Assembly (NCBI GenBank): GCA_030141605.1
Contig: JAQGDQ010000162.1
Coordinates: 310,001-374,000, forward strand
Reading direction: 5' to 3'
DNA length: 64,000 nt
Source: Tubiluchus corallicola
Taxonomy: Eukaryota > Priapulida > Priapulimorpha > Priapulimorphida > Tubiluchidae
Part shown: positions 13,201 to 27,016 of the stretch, piece after piece
Layout of the letters: every line of letters begins with the position of its first letter
Numbering within the stretch: position 1 is the stretch's first letter
Notes under the pieces: model-generated
Told to the model about the DNA's origin: nothing
Seen by the model: only the letters and a program-made list of their open reading frames with translations
Database searches by the model: none
Position numbers and translations under genes: made by a program

Positions 13201-16200
13201 ATTAACAATGGCAAGAACCCATTAAACTTTTAAACGTGAATTATTAATTTTATTGATAATGAACTGCAACGGTGCTAGTGACAGCTGCAGCAATTTAGCA
13301 AACAACTACAGCACCAATTATGTTAATGCAATGACAAGTAGCAAAAACAACAAATATATGTACTTTTCACACACACACAGTCTTCACGAACACAGACATT
13401 GGCAAAAACAGTTACACAAAGGTCAAGTGAAAACCTAATAGCAGTTATTTGTGTTTCAAAAACGTAATGAAAGGAAATTAGTAGAAATTACTATTGTTAG
13501 ACATCAGAAACGACATATATTCAATGAGAAAATAACATGTTTTGTTGAATGAAGTGAAGAACCATTAGAACTGACTCACACTTGAAAACATGCAAAGTTA
13601 ATTTATAGTGAGTTTATTTATTAACCACCTCCTTGACAAATGAGTTACATTATACTTACTTTTTAAGGCAACTAGGGATCACTGCTGAAACAAATCGTTT
13701 TGGCAGTGCATACAGAACTAAGTTGTCATATTACGTTTTTCAGAAACCCGAGAAATTACTAAACTGATCTTCGGAACGCATAAGATGGCGGATGTAGAAC
13801 TAGGATTTACACTGGATGACATTCACCATTTCTTCTTGGAACATGGTGGCCGGGTAAAAAACAACGAGCTGGTGACTCATTTTAAAAAGTATCTCACGAA
13901 TCCGGAGACAAAAGTTGTGGCACGAGAGACATTCAAGGACTATGTAAACCAGTTGACAACTGTTCGCCAAAATGCTAGTGGCGAGAAAGTGATGGTGTTA
14001 AAATTAGAGTTCTGCAGACCTCAGCAGGCCAGCGGCCATCACAATAGTCACATTAATGTAGTTTGTGACAAACAGGCAAACACACATGACCAAAACGAAA
14101 ATAATATTATCAAAGAACCTATAGAAAGTCACCCAAAATCTGTGCAAAGTAAAAGTGAACAAGAACAAGAAGATGAAGCTCATCAGGCAGATGGAGAAGA
14201 TGAAGAAGAAACAGAAATTGTGACTATACAACAAGAACTGGAATATGAAAGCAAAGATCCACAGGCAATGGAAACATACATATTAGATAACAACACAGAG
14301 GCAAAAACTACACCGGAAAGTGAAAAACTTGACAATCACGTCACAAAAAATGAAAGAATTTCTGAACAACCAGGTTCTTCAATTAGATCTGAAGAAGGCC
14401 AGAGCGAACAGGAAACAAGCAAGCACAGTGACAGTGCCAAAGACAGCGACACTGTTTCTCCATTAAAAGAATCAAAGCCAGACACAGAAAACAAAAAGGA
14501 CTCGACATATACATCACCATCCGTAAAAGAAATGGCTAAAGGTTTCATTGAGAAAGCCTCTCCACAACCTACAGCACCAATTGCGAGAACAAAGCCAAAG
14601 AAATCTGACAAGACCAAAGAGAAAGATGAAGAAGGAGAAGATACAGGTTACACGATGGTATCTCTAGAACCAGGTGAAAAGAGGTGGATGGTTTTGATGG
14701 CTTCACCCGATACGGGTACTATCTGCAAAATGTTGCAAGATAACCCAAAGTTGGCAAAGTTCCAAGACTTCATTTCTGGTTATACGGCCCTGCATCACGC
14801 AGCAAAGCGGGGCAACGAGGAACTCATCAAGCTTCTGATTGGAAAGTACGGGTCCAACATTGACCAAAAGACATTCGGCGGGTACACGCCAGCGCACGTG
14901 GCTGCAATGCATGGTCATGACAGATGCATAGAATTGTTGAGAAGTTATGGAGCAAACTTGAAACTGCGAGACAACAGTGGGCGTCAGCCAGAATTTTATT
15001 CACATAATAAGAGAAGAATGAGGTCCCTCATGTTGGGTTTGTTTTATCAAAGTTCTACCAGACAACAAATCAGGCTATAATTCTTCTGTGTTAGTCCGTC
15101 TGTCTGCATCACAGACAGATTAGAATTACTTTTAAATTTTATTTATGAAATTTTGTAACTTATTATAAGTTTTTTTATTATTGATAGACTTTTATGTATA
15201 GTAAATTTGCTGCATCAAAAATCCAAGTAGGTAATTGAGCAACTTTAAACCTAGTTTAACAACTTAACTTCTAGCATGGGAAAGAAGTGTGACTTGGTGA
15301 GATTAGGTATCACAGCAGGATATACCTCAACAAGAGCTCACTTTAGACAAATATCAGTGTTCAAAATCACGCACATTGCTGTAATGATACATGAAAATTG
15401 CAATTTTTACCTAGCTTTTAACATTTGTGATGACGTAAAGTTAGAGGAATCGTTAAGGTACTGCTGCAGTACAATCAAGCAGATGAATAAAATCAAGTAA
15501 CCTTTTTTACTGCTATAGAGTTCTCAAATTACTCCTGTTATTTCAAGTGACATGCATCAAACAAATACACAAATAAAATATTTAATTGTTCTGTTAATTA
15601 AAACTTCAAGTTTTTCTGTTTTTCTGTCTTCTTTTACTGTTGAATTTCTTATTAATCGTATTTAATCCTAGCATTGATATTCATCTCCAAGTTATTTAGC
15701 AAATTTTAGAATATCTAATAAGCGAGACAATAACATAAAGACCAATGTGCCTAATAGGGGTGAGCATAAGACGTTAAAATTCGATTTGACAAGTTTTTTT
15801 AGTTTGAACTTGATTCGAACTTAAAATTATAGATTTGAAAAATTCAGCACATCAACTACATGCGTTCTTTATTGTTAAAATATTTGAAATATCATACAAT
15901 TAGCATAATTTAGCTTCGGTTTCTTTGCACAATTTTTAAATAAATTATTACATACTGTTTTTACAGCAGAACAAAACCAAGTAATATGCATAATATTTGG
16001 GAGAACACTTTTTATTAGTGATCCGAGAATTTATTTGAAAATCTTAAACGCTGAATTTGAGTTCAATTCACGTTCAAAAATGCTTAAATTCGGTTTGATA
16101 TAAATTCGACAGTAACAAGTTTATTCAATTCGAGTTTGTTTTCTGATAGAAAATGCTCACCCCTAGTGTACCGGATTTCGTAGCTTAATGGTAGCATGCT

Positions 16201-16360
16201 CGCTTATCACCCCTGAGGTCGTGAGTTCCACTCTGGACCGAGTCATACCAAAGACTTGAAAAATGGCAACACTGCTTCTTCGACCAAACAGGCGGGTTTA
16301 TCGAAGTAACATGCGGGTAATAATAATCGGGACCACCTTAGGACTATGTCCTAAATGAAT

Positions 16361-16391
<31 letters not shown>

Positions 16392-19300
16392 TATTATTAT
16401 CATTATAGTATCCAATTCCAGACACAAAGAACGGCAGAGTAATCAGTGATAAAGTGCTAACACTCTCTGACAGTCTGAGTGCTCTCGATCTTTCTGGCAA
16501 AAGCACTTACGATATGAGCAAATTTATCACATGAGATTTCAGCAACATCAGAAGCAATTAGAGAGTAACACCCAGTGGATCACCTAATCAATACCTAACG
16601 AAAAGTGCTGTGAAATGTTTTGCAGACATGCTGGAGGATGTTTTGTTATTGTAAATTGGTTAATAAAGTCATGGCATCAGCTATGAGCAGGCGTGACAAG
16701 TTCGTCTTGGCAAATTTGGCTAATTTACTGTACTCCTAGGAAATTATTTGATTAGAAATTATTATTAAAATGTACAACTTCTATTGTTTTGTCAAATACT
16801 TGATGCCATTTCTAGTACTTCTGTCTTGGCAAATATGGCTAATCTACTGTACTCCTAGGAAATTATTTGATTAGAAATTATTATTAAAATGTACAACTTC
16901 TATTGTTTTGTCAAATACTTGATGTCATTTCTAGTACTTTGTATCGGATAAGAAATAATAAATTGAACATGGCAAAGGTGCTTTAAACTTGATTTAGCCA
17001 TTTAAATATTATAAAGTGTCTCATCAAAACATCTTTAATAACACAGTATGAATACAATAGTATTTAATAATAACTATTTTGATAAAAGCAATAAACTCAG
17101 TTATTCGGATTTTATGTGCATTAATCCTCTAGCTATAATTGCAAATCTCCTATCAAAATTTTTGAAACTGCATTTCATCTTAGCTTTAAACTAAACTGTT
17201 TTAGTTATTGCTGATTTTGGAATGTGCAAATGAAAAACCCGTGTTGCTCTACCAGGCCTAGCTGCTCAATAAACAATAGAATCGTGGGCTCTTACAGTCA
17301 AAAGTAAAGTAGTAACTCATAATTATTCTGCTACTGCCGAAGAAAACAGAGTAAATCCCCGGGGATAAATGAAAGCGCAAGATCTCAGTTTTTGCGAGCT
17401 CGTAACAAGTAATGGCATAAAACATTTTATCACCCCCTTTGGATTTTTCAGCTTCAGTATTTTTCAAAATCATTAGTCTAGGTTTAGGCAATAAGCAAGT
17501 CATATAGTGGCCTTTAAGCCTGTTCATGGGCAACAGTCTTTCGTTACACTCGCGTGAGCTCTAAATTACATGCACATCAATTAAGACAATGAATTACAAG
17601 TTACTGCATAGCGTATGCATAATTATCATCATCACTTATCATGCAAATGACAGCTAATCTGTTGCAACGTGCACAGGGCCATCGCTAGAATTTTATTAAT
17701 TGGCGTATTCTGATGATGTTTAAGATCCCGTGTATTAATTGACATCATTTCATATAAGCCTAGAAAAAGCTGACTTTTCTGCATTTGATAACGTGATTAA
17801 CTAAACTGTCATGTTTAGTTATGGTAAAACAGTCACAGCATAATCCTGATCTGATTCAAATTAGATTTGTGGATAAATGAATAATGGTTTTAAGTGGTAA
17901 TGTATCTTTTTATAAAAAAGGAGGTATCTCTCTCCAAATGCTACTAATACCATTTTTTTAATTTCATTGACAGTATTATTTAATTTATTCCTTTACAACA
18001 TAAATGTTTAGATAGTTTTTTGTTTGGAACAAAATTTTTATTGGGGCCAATGAAACACATTTTACACTACAAGTAAAATGTCTGGAAAAGTCATAGTTGA
18101 ATTTCAAAACCCTGAAGGTCATGCAATTTCATCACTTCTACCAGTTTAAAAGGTAAAACTTTATGACAAAAGCTGCAAAACATCCCACTAACGAATCAGT
18201 GCCCTTACCTGAAAAATGATGTCACCAAAGTCAACACATTGGTTTTATGACGTCATACAGTAGACCCATTTAATTCAGAACATGCTTTGCGAACATTCAG
18301 TGACATTCTTCGTGACGACAAAATCCGAAATAAATGTTAAGACTTTTTAAGCCAACAACAGCAAAACCAAAAAAATTTGACCAGACTTACCTCAGCTGGA
18401 AGAAGAGTGAAAGAATATATTTGCTTCAAACCAGAGACTAGAGTGTCATTTGTGGAGACTAGATATTTACAAAAATCCCGATGCAGACCCACCCAGTCGC
18501 TTCCGCCATCAATCCTGAATAACAAAAACTAATTAGACATACTCAAGCAACTGTTATTGGCAAGTCTTGATCAGGTATAAGGTACGTGCTTGCAAGCTAA
18601 TCAGTACTGTACGATGAGCTGTTACAATGCAAAGTAAAATTTACTTACATAGAACACTACATCACTTAAAATCTCAGCACGCTGAACAATAAAATACATT
18701 TAAAATTCATACGATACATAAAATTTAAACGACATTAAAAAAATTAAAAATTCATCATAAAAAAGTACAATTTAAACAAACGTGTTTTAATGTACTTTAC
18801 ATTGATTTAGTTCTAAGCACAAATTGGCTTGTAAAATAATGTCAGGTGGTTTACAGTGTCTATTCTGGCAAAAGTAGTACACTTTATAGTACTGTGTGAT
18901 TACTTTATAAGTAGATGTACTTACTCTATGTACAAATACGTACATGCATAATTATCTACTTAAACCTTTTGCCGAAATGCAGGGAAGTGTGACTAAAATA
19001 AAAAAATATTTGCAATTTTTCGACTCTCCCTAGTACAACATCGTCCTTTTAGCGAAATAACCTCATGAAAACCTGCTTAAGCAAGCAGCCTACAGCTAAT
19101 GCTTTTGATAAATTTGCTCTCAACTGGATTGCAGTTGTGCAGGCAATGTTTGTTTCGTAATTGTAAAATTGTTGAGTTTCTTCAGTCCTCTCCAAAGGAG
19201 ATACACAATTCACATCAAAATCATTAAAGGAGAAGAAAAGGCAATTTTAAAGTACATGTATGCGACAAAAAACTTTTCACGCAAAGTTATTTTACTTATC

Positions 19301-19983
19301 CTAACGTCTGAAAGACATATTAACCAGAAAAGAAAATCCTTAGTAATTTAAAACGTTCATGACCAACTAGTAAAACGTTGCTGACTCACCTTCCCAGTGT
19401 GCACCACTGAGTCACCAAAAACCGTGTTTTTAATCTTACTGACTAGATAAAGTAATTGATATTTTTGCTTAGCGAAGTGTATTATTTTTTCTTTTATTAT
19501 TTTTGAAACTTTACGATTTAAAGTCAATTTAAACAACCTGCCATTGATATGGCTATGCCTAATGGTTATTTCCTTAGCTTAGATTTACAAGTTTTATTCT
19601 GAGTTGCTGCTAATGCAAGCTCTGTGCGCAGTAAGGCATTACGACATGATACAAAATATCAAGGCGAATTTTTTTAGCATGTTTAAGTAATCTCTGCAAA
19701 GTCACAACATGATTCAAATACTAGCTGGTAATTGATAACAATAATGTACAGAGTTAACCAACATGTTTTCTTGTGCTATAAGCAAGTTCAAGAGTGCGTT
19801 TGTTGAAAAGTTAGCTTACCGTATTCCTTCTGGCAAAGCCCTGGATCCTATGCGCCACATTCTCAATTCACATTCCAGGAATGTTCTGTGCAGGCCCTGC
19901 TTCTTCAAAAACCTTGCAAACATAACGTACATCAGATAATAATATTAGTAACAATAATAATGATAATGATATTGATAATGATA

Positions 19984-20033
<50 letters not shown>

Positions 20034-23000
20034 AATAATAATAATAATAAAACAATAATCATGTCTCTCTTTCATAGATGACTCTAAGCATAAATCAGTT
20101 AATGTTTACACTTACTTAGGCGTATCTTTTCCATGAGATTTCAAAAAGTTTAAACCCTTATTGGCAGTAAGATAAGCAGTCAGTTCCTCATTTGTCCTGC
20201 AAGTAAGAAAGGTTTTTACATACAAAAAGTGTAACAATGCTAGCAGTGCTGAACCAGGTTAGTAAATTTATGGGTGACAATCAGGAAAAATTGTTTCTGG
20301 GCAGTTTTATCCACCTTAAGTTAAATAACATGTTGTTACCTAATACTGGATCTGAGGCGAAAAAACAATTTACGTAAAAGAAACGAAAGCAAAAATAAAA
20401 ACTGATTTAACATCCAAGCTTCAACATGGCAATTGCATTTAATGATATTTACTAAAAATTGTCGTATTATAGCTCGTAAAGTTATTCTGAAGATATAAAA
20501 TTGGGAAATTTCCATAATCAGTTTGTATTGTGATATAACAAGACTTAGCTGCGAGCTCTTAGAATGCATGTTCTTAACCTGTACAAAGTCATAACATAAT
20601 TCAAATGCTAGCTGGTAAGAGATAATGATAATTGTACAGAAAAATATTACTTCTTGCTTATATATCTTTTCTTACTTGATGGGAAAGTCTGATTCGCTGA
20701 GATTAACAAAATAGTCCCACTTCCAGTTCAACTGCAAGACATCCTCCATACATTGTAACAGCATGGTCAGCAAACTGGCACCACCCCAAATGGTGCTGAG
20801 GCGGCGATGGCTAAGCTTCACATTGGCAAATGAAGCCTCTAATGGCAGTAATTCTCTATATAAATAATCTTGTCGCTGTAAATTAAGAAAGAAAGAAATT
20901 TCAAAAAAAATCTTCAGAGCATTTCAGTTTAAAAAATTAACCATGGACACCAAAAGAGAAACTTCTGCAGTTGCAAAAATATAGAAACGCACTACTTTCA
21001 GCCCATATAGTTTTAGACTCTGCTAAAATCACTGTGGTTCAACGAAAATATTGGGTTTTAATACAAAAGACAAAAAAATATCTGATCACAAACTCATAGC
21101 ACTTCAGAATTAAATAGGAGTCAGGAATTGCCTCGTGCAATATTGACGTACGCCTGAGTGGTGCGTTATGTGACATTACGTAAATAATAGTATATTTCAA
21201 GCACTTGTTGTGAGATGCATGTGTGCGACATGTTATGCGACATTACGTGAATAATAGTACATTTCAAGCATTTGCTGTGACGTGTATATTTGCGACATTA
21301 CGTAAATAATAGCATATTTCAAGCATTTTCTGTGACATGCAGGTATGCGACAAATTGTGACATTACGTAAATAATAGTATATTTCAAGCATTTGTTGTGA
21401 GGTGCATGTGTGCGACATGTTATGCGAAATTACGTGAATAATAGTACATTTCAACCATTTGCTGCGACGTTCACATTTGCAACATTACGTAAATAATAGT
21501 ATATTTCAAGCATTTGTTGTGAGGTGCATGTGTGCGACATGTTATGCGAAATTACGTGAATAATAGTACATTTCAACCATTTGCTGCGACGTTCACATTT
21601 GCAACATTACGTAAATAATAGTATATTTCAAGCATTTGCTGTGACGTTCACATTTGCGACATTACGTAAATAATAGAATATGTCAAACATTTGCTGTGAC
21701 GTTCACATTTGCGACATTACGTAAATAATAGTACATTTCAACCATTTGCTGTGACGTTCACATTTGCGACATTACGTAAATAATAGTACATTTCAAGCAT
21801 TTGCTGTGATGTTCACATTTACGACATTACGTAAATAATAGTATATTTCAAGCATTTGCGGTGACGTGCAAGTATGCAACAAATTATGTGACATACGTAA
21901 ATAATAGTACATTTCAAACATCTGCTGTATTCACACGAGTGGCAGATTTTTCTTGCTATCTGAGCACAGAATAATTTGCATTTAAAACTTTTGTTTTTGA
22001 CTGTAACTTGCAGCAAACGTTATGCTGAAATTAACTTCAACATGTCCTACTCATGGTGACTGTACATAATGCTACTTGAATAATGTAAAAGCACCAAGGT
22101 GCTGTAAAAATGCAAAGTGAAGACAAATTCAGAATGTTGCTGTTTGAATGTGTTTTGAATATGCACCATAAGACCACTAATCAACTTGATAGCCACAACA
22201 TGCAAGAACTTAATTGTGTGATATTGAGTGGATCATAATGTGAAGTGTCGTAAACTAACAGAAATGACTTTCGAAACTCAGGTTTCAAGGAAAAGAATGG
22301 TTTAAACATTTCGGCTGAGAGAATAATTTGCTTACTAGTCCAAAACTAAATTGCTGTAACGTCAGTATTATAGTTCACTTTATACTACTTCTGTAGAGGC
22401 AGCACAATTTGTTCTACATCGAGCCTATTCTCTTATCCCGCTATGTGTGAAAACTACAAAATTTCTAAAATAAAGCTGGCAGACTTAATATGGTCATTCA
22501 CCACCCTTTCTCCACACTGTTAAGTTTGCAGGAGATAAATAAATATATCTTATCCTATCTTATCAAGGTTGTGACATTTCAAAACAGTTTAAGCCTAGTA
22601 CAAACTACAAGTTTAGTATAAATAAGGAAATTGACTTAGGGACATATTTTGCCAGAAAAATAAGTTTGAATGGTTAAATTGTTAACAAACCAATCACTGA
22701 AACATACAAGACTGCCCAAAAATCAATAGTCCTATAACAATTTAATGCTGAATCACTAGGAGTGCCAATCATGCTTCAATACAATTTTATCATACTTATT
22801 TACTTACAGCATCGACGTGTATAAAATAGTAATGTCTGACATGATACAGAGCCTTGAATAGTCGCCTGATCTGCCTCAGGGCTCGGCCATTTACAGTGAG
22901 GATGAAGACAATGCGAATGCTCTCTTGTTTATCATCAACAGCTGCTGTCACCTTCTTGAGAGCTTTCTCATTTTTCACAACTGCAAAGATAATACAATTT

Positions 23001-25817
23001 CAATGAAAATACAACAATTCAAGCAGCTTATGACTGAAAACAAAAAATTCACATTTTAAATTACCAAGTTGATATTTAAATTTGATGTTTATCCAATCAA
23101 AGTAGTGGGGATGTAATGTTTGTACGCCACTGTTTCATAGAAACTAAGATTTTGTGTAAATGCTTCAACTTCACATTTGGCATGTGCTATTAATTTATAT
23201 TTCAGATCGGTCAACCTAACCCCCCCCTCTGAGTGCCATTTGAAGTGTAGAGTGTCCTTGTCCTGCACACAAGTTAGGGGTTAATTGATCAGTTAGTAGC
23301 AGTTAGTCTGGAAGAAAGAAGTTAGTTGGCTTGAAGAACAATAAGTAGACGATTGCCAAAAATGTCACGTAACTTGAAAGATACAATTTTTCCATACAAA
23401 CCGAGTAATGATAACATTTTTGTTTATAACTGTTGTACCAAACTAACAAACAGCGTAAAAAAGTTCTTAGTGTTAGTTACAGTTCTCCATAGATTCACGT
23501 ACGGTTGGGAAAAATGCGGGCCATGGAGTAAAAATTTGTTTAATGCTAATTACAAGTTTTAGTTTGCCTTGCATACACTGATGCTTAAATTAAAGGTTCT
23601 ACTAATCTGCAAAAAATCCCACTAATTCTTGCCTGCTGGAACTCTTTCTAGCATTAGTGTGGCATAGCACAACAGGATAAATAAAAAATGACTGCAGTAT
23701 CATTTCTTTTAAAGCTATTGCAAGTAAAAATAGTCTAAATTCAACGTTTCTTATAGCTGCAGGATGTACTCTCCTTAATTGGGCCCAATACACTCACAAA
23801 GTTTATTCAAAGACAATGACAGCAGATTGCAAAATCTTGCAACCCTCGTTGTGTTGTCTATTTTTTTGACATGCTTTCAATAAGCCTTTTCACATTTTCG
23901 TCGTGCTCACATGCAGTTGTCAAAGGCTATGTGTACCAGCAACATGTCTTAACTACAAACGTCAGGTGACTTGTGTAAAGCAAAGCCGTCTGCCGTATCA
24001 GTCTAGTAATTTCAGTTGCTTTACATGGACTTTACTTAATTATGCATTAGTCAGTAGAGAGAGTAATTTATTAGCAGGATCTTGCTTGCTTAGCAGAATT
24101 AGCAGGATAAGCAAAAGCTTATTGTTATACAATGGTACTGGACTGAAAACGCTATATGGATGTTTTAATTAACAATGCAATCAATGATTTTATAGATCAG
24201 TTAAGATAGCAAATATTTGACACAGAACCGGACAGTTTCAAAACAAACTGGCATCATTTCATAAGGATACTAAGGGCATTGCCCCATGGATGTTAAGTGA
24301 GGGTTAAACCTCAAACTGCCTTGTTTGCTAAAATTTGCATAGCTGTACATGCAAAAATCATTTCAATTGCATATCAATTTATTTTCGATTAACATTCAGA
24401 CTTACTGAGCCTGCATAAATCCCGCATTATTGCTGCTTACAGACTTCGGACTGCTATTTACGCGCAGTTCTGTTTAATAATACATGAGCCATTATTCTGA
24501 CTCAGTTAACGAGAAAGCTCGGGAAACAGTAATTACTATTCAGCTGGTGCGGGAAAATCCAATAAAAGTTTAGTGGAAACTTGGCAGGAGTCTACCACAC
24601 GGCTGGGCAACAGAGCATAAAACTTGCATTTGCGAAATGACTTTCTGAGACTGCCAATGACATTTCAGTCATCAATAATGAATGTAATAGCATCGGTGTG
24701 CAGTGGTTCTCATACTGATGGGACGCTTTGTCAAATATGTTGCCACGGTTACACACTTTGCAAATATTAGCTCCATATTGGTCAATTATTAATTAATAAT
24801 CAGGTAACAAACATTTATTTATGAGACACACTCTGTGACATTTACCCTTCTCACAGGAATGAATTGACTGTCGTTCTGTATTCTGCAAACAATAACCCAG
24901 CCCTCAGTGACAGGGCTTAGTCAATGCTGGCAGTACCAAAACCTAACTAATTACTAAAGATAATCGCCTGAGGTTGGGTAAGATAATGGGAAAGGAAAAG
25001 TGTCTTTGCTGTATTCGAATGTTTTCCTCATTGACAGAAAAGGGAGCAGACGCAACTGCTGAAAAACAGCTTTTTGCAGCAATTAATAATGAAGCAAAAG
25101 GCATGGACGTACGTGTGTAATATATGTGTACGTGCGAGCCATAAGTAAGTCAGTATAGTTAAAACTGCAGTACACTGCTGCACAGCAGATTGTGTCAAAA
25201 ATTGCAATGAATATCAATCTTTTGTTTAAAAACAAATGCTATACGTAGTGAACTTTTACATTGATAAAATGTTTTAAAAATACTAAAAATACCAAACTTC
25301 ATAGTAACTACTCTTCTGTACAGGTTGCTAACTGGCAAACTTTAACAGTGATTTTCTCAAAATGATGTTTCGCAGTGTGCAATGTGGACCTTAACTTTAA
25401 CATGGATTATCTTAACTTAAAGATAATGTGCAGCAATGAGCTTGGTTTCAAAATGATCTTCATGAAATGGAGATTCAGCATATATGTATAAATAGAAAAC
25501 CCTAATTGCCAACTCATATATGGAGTTTAAACATGTGTGTTCGTACACACATATGTCCACACCAGTTCTCAACATCCACATCACACGCAGCCAAGTTTTT
25601 AATATCGTCTTGATAGTCGTGGCTTGGAGAGTGGCCACTGGTCATTCATTTTTTTTTGAAAACTTTACTTCCAAACAAGATATGACTGATTTTGGACGAT
25701 TTAGTACTGTTTCAACGAGAAAAATTCTATGAACAGCATGACAACAATGATGCAATACTGAATTCTAACTGTTTTTCATAGTTTAATAGTTTAACAATAA
25801 ATTTTGCAGGGGAAAGG

Positions 25818-25915
<98 letters not shown>

Positions 25916-26955
25916 AAGCAAAAAACAGAGAGCAAGAGGGCAGGCAGAGAGAGATAAAGAAAGGAAAGAAGAAAAACGAGAAAGGGGAGAAGGGGCAGAC
26001 ACAAGAAAGAATGACAGTGAAAGAAAGAGAGGGAGAAAAGAGAAAGAGAGATAAAAAAGAAATGGGAGAGGGAAGAGGAAGGGGGAAAAATGGAGAAAGA
26101 GAAAAGGAGACCGGAGAAACAGAGAGAGTGTGCGTGAGAATGAAATGAGCCTGAGTCTGAGCGTAGCGATTCAAAATATTTTACTAGCTTTGTTAACAGC
26201 ACAAGATTTTGCTAGTATAAACAACATTTGAACAAAACTAATATTACACATTTCCAGAGAATGCGCCACAAAAAGAGATCAAATACAATGGATGTATAGC
26301 AAACACATAGACATTTAACACAGACTGTGCTACAGTTGGTCATATATCTGTTTGTGAGTGTCCGAACTTCTGGTGTGTCCCATTCATAAATTTACTAACT
26401 CTTTTCGAATTTCATTGAAAAGACAGGAGCATTTTGGCACGAAGACATTGCACAAACTATAAAAAACTTAACAGTTAAGAAAGAAAAAAGTGCAATACCA
26501 CGAAAACCAGTTTGGTAGATGGCTATTGCATCAGTTCCTCCACACATCTCTTCGTCATTGCCAGTACACGGCAACGAGCAGTCTGCCTCATTTAAGGATG
26601 GATGGGTTCCATAGTTGGTCCCACAGTAGCAATCCCAGCTGTATTCTACGCCTATGACATAAAATGTGCACTTTAATTATAAATGTAATGTTAACAAGTT
26701 TAAGAGTGAGAAGTTAGATAATGGTTAGCTCAACTAGTCTGGAATGGCAGCAATGGGATACCCTCTTACTTACCATCTAATATATGTTAGACCTGTAACA
26801 AAGTTTCATACTGTTTATATTATTTTTTATTTGGCTAACAAATAAGAATGCACTGTATTAGGCCGTAAATCTGTTAAACTTATGTAAACATTGTCTGTAA
26901 ATGAAGACACTAGTGTACTAATTTTTGTAATATAATTTTGTTCAATAAAAGATTT

Positions 26956-27016
<61 letters not shown>

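Noticed and set aside
14004-14918. Minus-strand frames opposite the SOWAH gene
   Set aside because: Shadows of the plus-strand coding frame.
16171-16250. Possible tRNA gene
   Set aside because: A and B boxes are present but acceptor and anticodon stems do not pair and a SINE tail follows.
21233-22016. Minus-strand frames with Cys/Tyr repeats, and a CRISPR-like look
   Set aside because: Tandem minisatellite in an intron of a eukaryotic gene; no unique spacers and no conserved short direct repeat.
25727-26202. Four long frames on both strands
   Set aside because: Created by the GA microsatellite and its purine-rich flank.
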